DNA of 64,000 nt from Silene latifolia (lineage: Eukaryota > Streptophyta > Magnoliopsida > Caryophyllales > Caryophyllaceae): contig NC_133536.1 of the NCBI RefSeq assembly GCF_048544455.1, positions 165,650,825 through 165,714,824 on the forward strand, read 5' to 3'. The notes under the pieces were generated by a model. That model worked only from the letters and a program-made list of their open reading frames with translations, made no database searches and was not told the origin of the DNA. The position numbers and the translations under genes are program-made. Below, in pieces: positions 46,601 through 58,459 of this stretch. Every line of letters starts with the position of its first letter. The stretch's first letter is position 1.

Positions 46601-49600
46601 TCTTATTATGATTGCGGTGCATAAGGTTCGACATGAGAGCCTTCAAGGGCAATAGAGTTTCTTATTTTGGTACTAAGGCTCTTATGTTGTTGTTGTATAG
46701 CTCATACTAGCAAGTGGTCCATAGAGTTAAACCAATCAACGTTGATTCTGTGCAATTTTTACTGATTTTATTAAAAAGCATGTAGAGTTATAGAACATGC
46801 GTGTGGAGTTAGACGGAGATGTGGCTCACAGAATTAAAGCGGGATGGTTGAAATGGAAGAGTGCTTCAGGGGTTTCTGTGCGATTAAGATATGCCCCAAA
46901 GATTAAAGGGAAAATTTTATCGCACGGCAATTAGGCCTGCCCTACTTTACGGCTCCGAGTGGCTGTGAAGCATTGTCACATTCAAAAGATGAGTGTGGCG
47001 GAGATGCGCATGTTGAGGTGGATGTGCGGACATACAAGGAAAGATCGGTTAAGGAATGAGGTTTTTAGTGTTTGATACACGTGGATTTTTAGTGTTTGAT
47101 GTTTTTTGACAGATTTAGTGTTTTTTTATTTAATTTAAAGAAATTAAATTATTTATTTTTCTCTCCTTTATTACACTTTCACCAACTACTTTCTTATAGA
47201 TTTTACCTGGTTCATTCCGGATCCTTAATTCTATTTCGGTTTTTAAAAATCGTTTTAATCTTTTCTCTCGATTTAAATTTTAAGTTTTTATAAAAGAAAC
47301 ACGGAATTCGATTTTAAAACCCCTAAGTTTACCTTGACTTTCCATTACATTTTCGTTCTTCCTTTTTGTTTTTCATCTTCCCTTTTTTATTCGCATTTTG
47401 AGGCGTGCGTTCGCCATGGACGGTTCGAAAGGATGATACCCCAAATCATTTTGGGATTAAGGCTCTGATGTTGTTGTTGTTGTAGAGTTATAGAACATGC
47501 GGCACTTTGGTTGCATTTTTGTGTCAATGGATTTAGTTTACAGAGTATGCCTTAAAGGTCGAGTCAGACACTAACCAAAAACCTTGAAGGAGTTTTTATT
47601 ACGCATTGTGAATAAGGCACAATTAGGCTGTCTGTCTTGAACTCTGCTTTTTTCATCAACTCATTGTCTCCAAAGTTGACGTGCCCTTGTTTGGTCTACT
47701 CTTGAGTCTTGGCACATGCATTCATGTTTGGGTTTGGTTTGTGCATTTACAGTGGAAGATATCTGTCATCGATATCCAAGGGCTACGGAAGTGAATCTTT
47801 GTGGTAATCCTGATATGAACATGCTTGCAATGGGAGCAATATCTTTGTTGAGGTATATAATTATAAGTAACTCTTATTCAGGCCGGTTCAGTAGTTCCTT
47901 TTCATGCTGCTGACTAGTTTATATCTGTAGAAATCTCGAGGCTTTGGCAATAGGTAAAGGACAACTTGGTGAAGCATTTTTTCATGCTTTGTCTGATTGC
48001 CCCTTGTTGAGGAAGCTGGTTGTACGTGATGCTGCTCTTGGAAATGGTGTACAAGAGATATCGATTAACCATGATAGGCTTCGGCATCTTCAAGTTACAA
48101 AATGTAGAGTACTGCGGGTGTCTGTAAGGTGTGCATATTTTGTAAAATTCATGACTGAAAATTGTTTTTTTTCCCCATTCAATTAAATGGATTCTCTAGC
48201 TTATTTGCTGGCTGAAAACTGGATATGATGCAGGTGCCCGCAGCTTGATACTTTGTCTTTGAAACGTAGTAACATGGCACACGTGGTGCTTAACTGCCCT
48301 TTGTTGCATAAACTGAATATCGGCTCCTGCCACAAGCTTCCTGATACCGCAATCCGCTCTGCAGTGATATCTTGCCCCCTTCTGGAGTATCTGGACATGT
48401 CAAACTGTTCATGCGTTAGTGATGAAACACTTCGTGAGATATCTTCAGCTTGCGGAAATCTTCGTAAACTCAATGCTTCTTATTGTCCTAACATTTCTCT
48501 TGAGGTTAAGTTCCTGAAGCCTGCTGATCTACCTGTGTTGATAATTAAGTACATTAACTTACGTGTCTCTGACGCATTTCTTCTTCTGATTTATAATTGT
48601 TGTAAATGTAGTCTGTAAGAATGCCATTGCTTGCTGTTCTGAGGCTTGAGAGCTGCGAGGGCATAACTTCTGCGTCAATGACCGCTATAGCTTTCAGTAA
48701 TATGCTGGAGGTCGTATTTTTTTTTTAATTTTTTTTTAATTTTGAGTAAAGTGGCATCTGTATTTAATTTTTAATTCAAATTTTTTTTTAACATACTTTC
48801 TCTACAGGTGTTAGAGCTTGATAATTGCAACCTACTGATGTCAGTTTCTCTAGAGCTTCCTCACCTGAGGAATCTAAGGCTGGTGCATTGTCGCAAGTAC
48901 ATCCTGTTTGAACTAATTTAAATTTGCTCAATTTATCACATGATTCATTGCCACTGATCCACGTAGAATAACACGACTTGCCTTCCATTGTTGCAGATTT
49001 GTGGACTTAGATCTACGGTGTCCCATGTTGTCATCTTTGACTGTTTCCAACTGTCCTGCGCTTCACAGCATCAGCATAACTTCTAATGCCTTGAAAGTAG
49101 TCGTCCAAATCCCAAAAAATATTTTTCGATTTTAGATCCAATAATTTGGAGCTTAAATGGGTCACTGTTTGTTTCTTTCAGAAACTAGCACTGCATAAGC
49201 AAGAAAGCTTGAACTCTCTGTCACTGCAATGCCAATATCTTGAAGAAGTGGATCTTGCAGACTGCGAGGCTTTGACAGATACTGTATGTGGTGTCTTCAG
49301 TGATGGAGGTGGATGTCCAATGCTGAAATCGCTTGTTCTTGATAATTGTGAGGTTTGTGCTATGGATTCTCTCTCGACTAAAATTTATATATATCTACTT
49401 CACTGTGTAGAATATATCTTTGAGATTCTAAAGTTTGCGTATAATAGATTAAATTTATAAAATGTAGTGTTTTCAATATAATTTTCACTTGCATTGAAAT
49501 TACTGGGAAAACCATTGTATAATGAGGAAAAGAGCGCAAGACATGTGTATACGAAGATCTCTAAAGTTGATTCTGTTGACTTCTTGTTTAATTATTATAA

Positions 49601-52600
49601 GTCATTCACAGACCTTATGACTGGTAGTTGTTGAACTTAACCCATTACGTAGTAACATATAATCATTAGGATAAAAAAGGGAAACAGAAGACCATGTAAT
49701 GATGTTAAGGTTGTGTTTTAAGGGTTTAAGGTTCATTCATTTCTCTTTAATATGCAATCACTTTGTGCTGTTTATGTGATTTTCATTGACAATAATCCTA
49801 CTGAAGTAAATGGGCATCTGGAATTATTCGTGGTCATAAAATTGTTCAACGTCTCTGAAATTGTCTGATTCCTGATGTAATCAACAGAACTACTATTTCA
49901 AGAGTTCTATGTTAATGACTGTGTCTCCAACTAATTGCCATCCTTAACCTTCATTTTTCCCAGAGTCTAACAACTGTGGGACTACATAGTACTTCGCTTG
50001 CCTGCCTTTCACTGGCAGGGTGTCGAGCTATCACATCCCTGGATCTGACATGTCCATATCTTGAGCAAGTTCGTCTAGATGGTTGTGATCATCTCGAAAG
50101 AGCGTCATTTCTCCCAGTAAGCTGTTATTGCCTTACCATTATATTTTCATGATCTGCGTTGACTCTTGTATGTTTTCAAATGAATTGTCTACCCTTGAGG
50201 ATTTGAACAAGAACTTCATGATTAAGAAGTTATGCTTGTATTCGGTTAGGCAGCTAGTTGCCTAGCTCCTACTTTTTTCTATATATTTGGCTTTTACTTT
50301 ATTGCTTTATTTATGTCTGGTATAAACATATGAATTGGTGTCAATTGCAAAAAAATGTTTTAAATTGGAAATTTATTTCTTAGAAGTCCGAGGTTTCGTA
50401 GCTTGAAATTACATTTAAATTTCCCTGTCTTTAGCTTTGTATTCCTAGGGTTTATTAATTAACAAAAGCTATTGCAGGTTGGTCTTCTATCACTTAACCT
50501 TGGCATATGCCCAAAGCTGATTTCTCTCCACATAGAAGCACCGTGTATGGTGGGCCTTGAGTTGAAAGGGTGTGGAGTATTATCTGAAGTCTCTATTGAT
50601 TGCCCCTTATTAACATCCCTAGATGCCTCCTTTTGCAGGTAATGCAAGCGAGTATACATACTTTTATAATAAAAGCGTGTTTCTTCAATAATCTGTTATC
50701 TGTCAAAGGAGCTCATCTCACTTTAACACATATTTTGTTTATGCAGCCAACTAGAAGATGGTTGCTTGTCTGCGACTGCTACTTCATGTCTTCTCATTGA
50801 GAAGTTGATTTTGATGTCTTGTCCCTCAATTGGTTCAGATGGGTTGTCTACTTTGTGTTTGCTTAAAAATCTCACATATCTTGATTTGTCCTACACTTTC
50901 CTGATGGATTTGGAAGCTGTTTTCAAGTCCTGTTTGTCGCTTACGGTAACTTTTCCATGCTTAAACTTTATCGTTCTGCTGCCCTTTTATGAAGATAGTC
51001 AATTTACGTATGAAGTTGCCTTCTGTTGCTTGTATCGTGTTGGTAATGTCTGTTACATGACGAAAGAGACCTGAACCGGAATAAACCTTGTGAAAATACC
51101 CAGACTGATATCCAATTCTAAGTCCGTAAATGATATATATAGAATATAACCTGATACCCGAATTGACCAAAAAAATTTTCATTATAAAAGTGACTGGCAA
51201 CCTTAAACGACTTGAATTCACGTGAATAAAAAAATGACTTTAAATTCCAATATCTTGAATAAAAGTAGTAATAGAGAAATACATGATGTATAGATAATTG
51301 GTAGAAATGTTCCCTCAACTAAATTGTTGGCGTTAATGTCTAACTTCTAATATAACTTTAACTTATGCTTGGACCAAGATTAACCTGAACCCAAATTCGA
51401 CCAATCAAATCAAATACTTACCAGACATGATGTAGCTCGACTTGGAAATACCTAAATGGAATTAAACGCAAAAGAAATGGGCAAATATAGTATGTACCCG
51501 AATACCTTTCCCAAAATATCCTCAGCGAAATGTGAACAGTTATACTCTATCGAACCTGTTCAGAAACTACCCGATCAAAACCTGTTGCGAAACTAACCGA
51601 TCTAGTAGACCTGTCTACCCGTTCTTTAGTTAACTGACATGCACATTGCCCCAATGTCCATTAGATCATTGTCAATGCATAATTAATGTCCCCTTTTCTT
51701 GATGCCGTGGGAAACTAAGCACTTTGGTGCTTTAAATTACAGTTGAGTTTTAAGCTCTATGTCATTTAGAGCAACGTTTTATATGGTAGAAACCTTCATG
51801 TTAAAGACAGTGGAGCAATCCCTCGAGGTCGTTAGAGCTAATCGGCAGCGCCTTCAATTTCTAAGCAGGTGAAGACTCTGAAAGGTTGAGCGTACCTGAA
51901 TTACTGCTGTCCAACATGTGACTGACATGTTGAGCTGAATGTTATCCTAGTATTCTAGTAGACTCCCTCTGTCCCTTGGCATATCCATTTAGTAAGATCC
52001 TTACATAAAGAGAACTTGTCAGGTAACAATGGGTCTGCCGAACCCTGAAGAGCCTTTTGGCTTTTTCCCCTCTTAGAGTCTATATAGATTGTTGTTTGTC
52101 GTATGTGTAAGGATAAATAATTTAAGACTTGTATTTTATGTGTCCTCATTTTGCACGAAGTTATTTTTTAGGATTTGGGTTGGGGATTCATCTTTGTGGA
52201 GCAGTCTTAATTCGCTTGAACTTTCACGCTTTTGGTACCTTTGTCTTGTTTGTGACATGCTTACGTTTAATCCATGTTATGACGCTTCAATATAAGTGAC
52301 TTTTTCTTTACTCTTACTTAGTTATTGATTTCCCTGTTTATCGTGTGGCCTAGGTATTGAAGCTTCAAGCGTGCAAGTATCTTCATGATTCCTCGTTGGA
52401 GGCACTCCATAAAGAGGGTGCTCTTCCTGCACTTCGCGAGTTGGACCTGTCTTACGGGACATTATGTCAAACTGCCATTGAAGAGCTGTTAGCGTATTGC
52501 ACGCATTTGACTCATATAAGTCTGAATGGTTGCATCAATATGCATGACCTTGATTGGGGTTTGATGGCTCCGTCAAGCTTTCAGGCTTGTGATGTTGCGT

Positions 52601-54128
52601 CAAAGCCTGTTGAGCTACCTCATCGCTTGCTTCAAAATTTAAATTGTGTCGGTTGTCCTAATATAAAAAGGGTTTTCATACCCTCTACAGCCCAATGTAT
52701 GTATCTGTCGTCACTGAACCTCTCTCTGTCGGTACATCTGAAGGAGGTCGACATTGCTTGTTCTAATCTGTGCTTCCTTAATTTAAGGTGAGATCTGTTA
52801 TTATTTCATAATCATATGTACTTGTGCATCTTCTGCTGTACTCATGTGCCCTTTTTTTTGCAGTAATTGTTCCTCACTTGATTCTTTGAGGTTAGAGTGT
52901 CCAAAGCTAACCAGTGTATTCCTCCAGGTAAATTTTGAACATTTTGTTTGTTCGGATTACTTCTAGAGTTCTAGGGTTCCTGTTGTTCCAAAGCAAGTTT
53001 ATCCACAACACGCATATATCTGTTCTGCTCTTTGTATGTGCCTGCTTTTTGGGTTGTGTAGAGATCATCGAAGCTTTTGGTTTACTGTTTACGTGACATT
53101 GTTACTTTGTTTAGTAATTTGTTGGCTGTTGACACTTTTTTCTTAATGTCTGTTGCTTTTGTGGTATTTAGTCTTGCAATATTGATGAGGAGACCGTGGA
53201 ATCAGCAATATCGGGATGCAGCATGTTGGAAACACTAGATGTCCGCTTCTGCCCCAAGGTAAGCACTAAACTACAGCGCTTCTTTTATTGTAAGTGGTAG
53301 TCAATCAATGTAAAATTCGTTTGTACAAAATTTCACTGTGGTCATTGGGATTTAGCCTCTTTGTCTTCCAACACAAGGGTAAGGTCAAGGCTTCATAGAT
53401 CCAACCTCCGTTACCTCGCTATAGGCAGGAACTTTTAAGGCAATGGGATTGGCAGACCTGAGAAATGGAGGTCATTCAGGTTGGCTTTTGTAAGGGAATT
53501 TGAGATTCATGCAGTCATTACGGTCACGTGACGATTTGGATCAGGTTATTGTGTCTAAGGCTAGTTACGTCTATTAAGGCTTTATCAGTTTTATGTACAT
53601 AGGTTTCTGTTAATTTCAAAATACTCATTTAGGTCAATTCAGAGTGGGTCATTTCAGGTCGGCTGTCTAGGGTTATCATGGATGAGGCCAATATTGGGCC
53701 CAATATGTTTTAGCCGATTAGTACGGGAATAATGCCACTAATAAAAGCGACAATGTCACGAAGTTAATAGCGGGCGAATGGTATATATATTCTTTTTGTT
53801 ATCATATATCTATCTTGGCACAAAGCAAGACCCTCCCCCCCCCCCCCCTCCCCCAAAAAAAAAGTTTATGAGTTCAGTTAGCTCACTATGAGTCATTGTT
53901 GTGAAACAAATGCATCTCCCTCTGGTAATTAAATGCTTAATCATGGTTTATGTGAGATGATCTTTATCAATTGAGTTTTTACCACCTGCAACTTGGCTAT
54001 AATGGTTTGTGATTTGTCATCTGTATTTCTCTTTTTTTTAATGCCAGATATCCTCAGGAAACATGAGTAGATTACGAGTCATACATCCGAACTTAAAACG
54101 GATCTTCTGCAGCCGATCTCCATGCTGA
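40688..54128 (+). CDS. FBL15: F-box/LRR-repeat protein 15 (FBL15/SLOMO-type), 17 exons, 1029 aa
   Basis: Exons: 40688-41181, 43051-43306, 43598-43730, 47753-47852, 47931-48128, 48234-48504, 48612-48710, 48808-48896, 48997-49096, 49182-49352, 49964-50116, 50478-50638, 50747-50945, 52354-52787, 52864-52927, 53172-53258, 54048-54128. All introns are GT-AG and the joined frame is 1029 codons with no stop. The N-terminus starts MRIWCCLPCF and has a poly-Asn run. The F-box (MDLSDDLLHMVFSFLGHGDL) spans the exon 2/3 junction. Leucine-rich repeats with Cys-containing units (SNCSCVSDETL, SCPSIGSDGLS, LSYGTLCQTAIEE) fill exons 4-17. The Arabidopsis counterpart, At4g33210 (SLOW MOTION), is about 990 residues, acts as the substrate receptor of an SCF ubiquitin ligase, and affects auxin homeostasis and organ initiation at the shoot apex. 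Function here is by homology. Introns 1, 3 and 13 are unusually long. Confidence 0.93.
40741..40769 (+). repeat. (CAA)n microsatellite coding for poly-Asn in exon 1
   Basis: Nine or so CAA units in frame as AAC give a run of Asn near residues 19-27 of the F-box protein. It is a likely length-polymorphic site. Confidence 0.9.
41182..43050 (+). other. Intron 1 of the F-box gene
   Basis: It is 1.87 kb with a GT donor after CA and an acceptor TCTCTGCAG at 43050. It is AT-rich with no recognised gene. The stretch at about 42100-42640 has repeated GGTTGGGTT and GGGT words reminiscent of repetitive DNA but no family could be named. Confidence 0.6.
44039..44106 (+). repeat. Three-unit 22-bp tandem repeat in intron 3
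   Basis: Units of the form GAATTCAAGC(G/A)A(A/G)TC(G/A)AT repeat three times with a period of about 22 bp, with slight drift. No function is apparent. Confidence 0.7.
45290..47490 (+). mobile_element. Degenerate RTE-type LINE in intron 3 of the F-box gene
   Basis: Pieces of an RTE-clade pol: the linker (SWWNDDVRQAIKKKRDCYK, about 45415-45470), reverse transcriptase (WRKSTFIPLYKIKGD near 46165; MKLWERVIEQRLRK near 46265; NQFGFMPRRSTMEAI near 46330; FIDLEK near 46445) and the C-terminal end (KMSVAEMRMLRWMCGHTRKD near 46990). Several stops and shifts interrupt it. TTG-rich ends such as GCTCTGATGTTGTTGTTGTTG near 47465 fit the RTE 3' tail. It has the same orientation as the host gene. It accounts for much of the 4-kb intron. 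Confidence 0.85.
53830..53860 (+). repeat. Poly-C tract followed by poly-A in intron 16
   Basis: A run of about 14 C flanked by CCCTCC and CTCCCCC is followed by about 10 A. It is a slippage-prone site; length is probably uncertain. Confidence 0.75.
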
Positions 54129-54270
54129 TTTATGTATTTGTGTGTTTCATGGAGCACATTGTCTGATCTTTATCTTGTGTTCATGTGTGTTGTCCTAGTG
54201 GTTTTTAGAGGATGACCCCTTGTAATTTGATTGGGCTTTTATTAATGAATGAGCTTCTGTAAAATGCTCT
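54129..54270 (+). other. Probable 3' UTR of the F-box gene
   Basis: It follows the TGA at 54126-54128. T/G-rich elements (TTGTGTTCATGTGTGTTGT) precede TTTTATTAATGAATGAGC, plausible near-upstream elements for polyadenylation. No AATAAA is present, so the end is not determined. Confidence 0.4.
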
Positions 54271-55057
54271 TCCTTTTCTCGGAATATGCACAATAAGATT
54301 GTCTCTCTTAAAACGGTTGTAATATTGTGTTTGAATATTTCTCAGTGGGAGTTGGCCTTGTTTGGCAAGGCTTCAGTAGATGGTAAAGAGGTAAGCGTGG
54401 TTGTACAAATTTGTTGTAATATTCATTTGAAAATACAATAAAAACCGTATTTTTGTTGCTCCTTCAAAAAGTAACAAATAATTGCAAGGGAATTGTGTGT
54501 GAGTAATATTTTGAAATTGTTCTATACATCCAGCAAACCCCAACCAACGGAAAAATAAGGGTATTGATTTATTTTTTAAGTATGCAATTTCCCTTTTTAC
54601 CCACATATTGGTCGCGATTCTCCCATAAACAAAATGTCTAAAACATGATTAGTACTATATAATATAAGTGAAACCTCACACGTAAACAGATGGAAGGATT
54701 AATGAAACAATGAATTAAATGAAAAATTCTTGTCAACGGTAATCCTCACACCTAAGCTCTTACAATATTCCATTTGGTGTAGGGGTAAGGAGGTGAATTT
54801 TTCTGAATCCAGACCCTGGTTTATACTGCAGTGTCGTGTACCAATTTGGACGACAGTTATACGAATGTAAAATTATAGTGAGAATCTTATAATTTGCACG
54901 ATACTAACAAAATTATGAATATTTAGTCAAATAGCAAATCATGACTACAACTGTAAAGTGAAAAGTTAAAAAATGGAGACAACTTTATTTTTTTCTTTAT
55001 AATTTATATGCAGTGCCAAATACTAAAAGCCAGCATTTAAACAATGCCATATTTTTA
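54271..55057 (+). other. Intergenic, no recognised feature
   Basis: AT-rich sequence without a credible reading frame. A stretch near 54770-54845 (TTTGGTGTAGGGGTAAGG) faintly resembles a tRNA box A but no box B or SINE structure follows. Confidence 0.5.
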
Positions 55058-55137
55058 TCACAAATTCTTATTTGTGACGGAGATATCCGTCACAAATAAG
55101 AGACGGGCCAAATATATACCATATTGCATGAAATGGT
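55058..55137 (+). repeat. Left end: 80-bp hairpin block, repeated at 57181-57260
   Basis: 80 bases match those at 57181-57260, including the hairpin TTATTTGTGACGGA...TCCGTCACAAATAA and the following AGAGACGGGCC and ATGAAATGGT. The internal copy abuts a segment inverted relative to 58919-59036, so it marks a rearrangement point or a second element inserted in the first. Confidence 0.85.
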
Positions 55138-55461
55138 AGCCGGGTCCACCAGACTAGTGGGGAACATGTATGCTGCAGCATTGTTTAATGTGACGGTACC
55201 TTTGCTATATTATAATGGCTAACTTGTACTTCACCATTAATTTATTGTCAATTATTTAGCATACACTCTCTCTAGCATTTAATACTCCATATTTCTTCTG
55301 CAATTCTATTATTCTATCTCATCATCATTACTACTTCCTTCCATCTGCATAAGCATGCTTAACCAATTTCCATTCAATTCCTCTCTATTTTCTACCATTA
55401 TCACGTTAAAATCTCATAAAAACTGCAATTTTAACATTCTAAAAATTTATTTCAAACAAAA

Positions 55462-55594
55462 ATGGCGGATGGTGGCATAGTTGATGATGCCCTAACTGAT
55501 CAAATGATGGAGGAAGTTGATGGTGCCCTAACTGATCAAAATGTCAATGATGTCATAATTCATCAAGTTTTGATGGAAAACACAATGAGTAAAG
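55462..55594 (+). CDS. Candidate first exon of a transposon gene (unknown protein)
   Basis: ATG at 55462, preceded by a TATA-like CTATATTATAATGG near 55206 and a C/T-rich leader, opens a 44-codon acidic segment (MADGGIVDDALTDQMMEEVD, with ALTDQ repeated twice). A GTATGT donor follows at 55595. No second exon was recognised. I do not recognise the protein. Confidence 0.4.
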
Positions 55595-55834
55595 GTATGT
55601 ATTTTTAGGGTATCATTATTATTATTACTATTACCATCTTAACACAAATCAAATAATAAAATTTATCTTGTTAATGAGTGAATTTGTGATATTTTATTGT
55701 CATCTCATTGTTATCTTCAAGGTTGTTAATGGAGTATGAAGTTTGATCATATTTTCTTCAATATTGGTGTATATGTTTTTCAGTATAGTATACATGCTTG
55801 AATATAAGTCTGCGTGTGTTAATGTTTATATTTT

Positions 55835-56280
55835 TGGTGACAATGTCACCCTGTCAACTATGTTAGTTAGAGATTTTGCAAAAATATTAATGTCCCTACT
55901 TTTAGTGCTAATGTCACCATGTCAACTACAACACAACATATCATTAAAAGACACATGTTGTTGTATATCTAATTGATGTTTACACTTTTCGTCCTAATGT
56001 CACCCTGTTAAGTGCAGTACAACATATAATTAAAAGACACGTGTTGTTGTATATCTAATTAATGTGTCTATTTTTGGTGCTAATGTGACCCTGTCCAATA
56101 CAGTAGCACGGATTATTAAAAGGCACATGTTGTATATCTAAATTATGTTTACACTTTTCGTCTTAATGTCACCCTGTCAACTAGAGTACGTCAGATAATG
56201 TAAATGCACATGTTGTTGTATATCTCATAAATGTTTATACTTCTAGGGCTAATGTCACCCTGTTAATTTATGTAGGTCTT
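55835..56280 (+). repeat. Minisatellite of about 90-bp units with TGTCACCCTGT
   Basis: Five or six diverged units each contain (C/G)TAATGTCACCCTGT(C/T)AA, then a partly shared TACAACATATAATTAAAAG block, and most end with a CACATGTTGTTGTATATCT block. They start near 55835, 55905, 55990, 56078, 56165 and 56248. It is probably an intron expansion of the surrounding transposon. Confidence 0.8.
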
Positions 56281-57597
56281 GATTATTCGAAGTCACTATT
56301 GAAAATGGAATCAGAAACATAGGAACTTATTTACAAGTTGTATGTGAGATTGCATTCTATGCTAATGTATTTAAATATTTTTATGCTAATGTATTCAAAT
56401 ATTTTGTGGTGACAATGTCTACTATTGTCTACAGATATGTCAATCAAGGACACTCAAAGATGAAGTATTGTTGGAGAATAGTTTCACGTATATAGGAGAG
56501 TCTTTATATAATTCTATCATTTCAGGAAATGCATATTAGTACTATATATGAATATGTAGTCGTATATTTTAAAAATGTTTATAGTTTTCTTCATTTTGTC
56601 ACCTTGTCAACCTGCGCAAGTACTGATTATTATAGACCTTGGGAGATGGTAACATATTGATCAATTAAGTAAACATGATACGTTCCAATTTCTTATTTAT
56701 TTATTTTTATCAAAGTCCAAGATTGTTCCCATTTTTAGTTGTTATGAAATTTTGATTAAATAACCGAAGACAATGTCATCATATCGAGTCCACTTGTTTA
56801 TATATTAAAGTACTTTGTAATCAACTTTAGAGATCTTACAGACCTTAGGAGATGGTAACATATTGATCAATTAAGTAAACATATAACAGACTGAAATATA
56901 TTCCAATTTCCTAAATATGTGTGACCATATTTAGTTGGGTGTACTCTATTTACCCTATCACGTATTAGTTGACTGAAAATGATGACTTATACTCTCAAAT
57001 GGTTACATAATAAAATTTAGGTAATCATGTTATAAAATTTAGGTAATCATGTTACACCATTTTGATTCATATATGGCATGATCATGAGATTCTACATTGT
57101 TCGATACAAACAACTATCATCCCATTTCCCCGCCCACATTTCTTCAGCGCTTCTTGACGTTACCACCTCCCTTTGCGGCTTCACAAATTCTTATTTGTGA
57201 CGGAGATATCCGTCACAAATAAGAGACGGGCCAAATATATACCATATTGCATGAAATGGTTGATTTTTAGTAAAAATTTAAACAATGTTTGCTTAATGTT
57301 TTAGTTTGATTGAATGTTTACTTAATATGTTACCAGTTTTGTTGAGTATGTTATCATTTAGTAATCTCGCTTATTGTAAGAAACACTCACAAGCAATTTG
57401 TTAGCATATTGAAGAAAAGTGCAAACATTAAAGAGCAAGATGGAAACAATTTGAAAAATGGGAAGTTATATAGCGAATTAATGTGACTATTATTACGCAA
57501 TTTGTTAGCATATTCTAAATGGTAACATAACAGATAAACATGTCTTCATGTTTTCTTAATAGTCATATCTAATTGTTCACATTAAAAAGCAATATGG

Positions 57598-58045
57598 AAA
57601 CAATTGACATTCTAGCTTAATATGTTGTTAACATGATTAGATCAATAAGTCATGTTGCCAATATTGAAAAATATGTGACCATATTCAGATTAATAACATA
57701 ATTGAACAAATTATAAACAATTGTTTGTCAATATGTGAATATTTAAGTTTAATATGCCCAATATGTAATTAAATCAATTTGTATTTCTTATGGCATTGAA
57801 CTTTACGAGTCATGTTGCCACTATTGAAAATTATGTTACCATATACAAGTTGGTAACATAATTGTAAAAACAGTAAACAATTAACATTCTTGCTTGGAAC
57901 GCCAATATCATGATAGATCAATAAGTCATGTTGCCATTATTGAAAAATATGCGACCATATTCATATTGGTAACATAATTGAACAAACTATAAACAATGGT
58001 GTGTCATTATGTGAACATTTAAGTTTAATATGCCCAATATGCCCA
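57598..58045 (+). repeat. Direct repeat of about 175 bp, 270 bp apart
   Basis: 57598-57775 and 57870-58045 share AGATCAATAAGTCATGTTGCC, ATTGAAAAATATG, GACCATATTCA and ATTTAAGTTTAATATGCCCAA in order. The second copy also carries a 17-bp patch CTTGGAACGCCAATATC identical to the exon at 58325-58341. Confidence 0.75.
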
Positions 58046-58260
58046 AAATACGGTGATCCATTCATGGCCCATACAAAACATGCGTAACATAAATTCCACA
58101 TAGCATGTCTTAAATAAGGCCATAAACGATGGCCAAAGCGAGTCATAAGTTTTACAAACAACTTAGCGGAACGACAAATAATGTCCAAATAAGGCTATAA
58201 ACAACATCCAAATCAACGCCATACAACATGTCCAAAATAAAACCCCTCCCCAACACGGGT

Positions 58261-58459
58261 CTATTGCTTCTTTCCAGTGGCTTTTTTCGCCCTGCTGCTA
58301 GTGGAAGTCTGGCTCACCTTTTGACTTGGAACGCCAATATCTTCAAGCCCAGGGGAAAACGACGGTGGCCGCACCATTTCAACTTCGACTAACACACTTC
58401 TCCCCGAGAGCATTCCAAGCTGCTACGAACTTTGGATTCTTTAACCTCCTTCTCATCAT
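58261..58459 (-). pseudogene. Candidate last exon of the minus-strand transposon gene
   Basis: On the minus strand an AG acceptor near 58460 opens a frame ending SRAKKATGKKQ and a TAG at 58263-58261. A Ser/Thr-rich, basic tail follows a Pro-rich VRPPSFSPGLEDIGVP. Another frame over the first half reads LKNPKFVAAWNALGEKC, which looks more protein-like, so one frameshift may lie near 58400. I do not recognise the family with confidence; a plant Ptta/En/Spm-type accessory protein is possible. Confidence 0.35.

Noticed and set aside
54770-54850. tRNA-like box A (GGTGTAGGGGTAAGG), possible SINE.
   Set aside because: No box B, no tail and no target duplication could be found.
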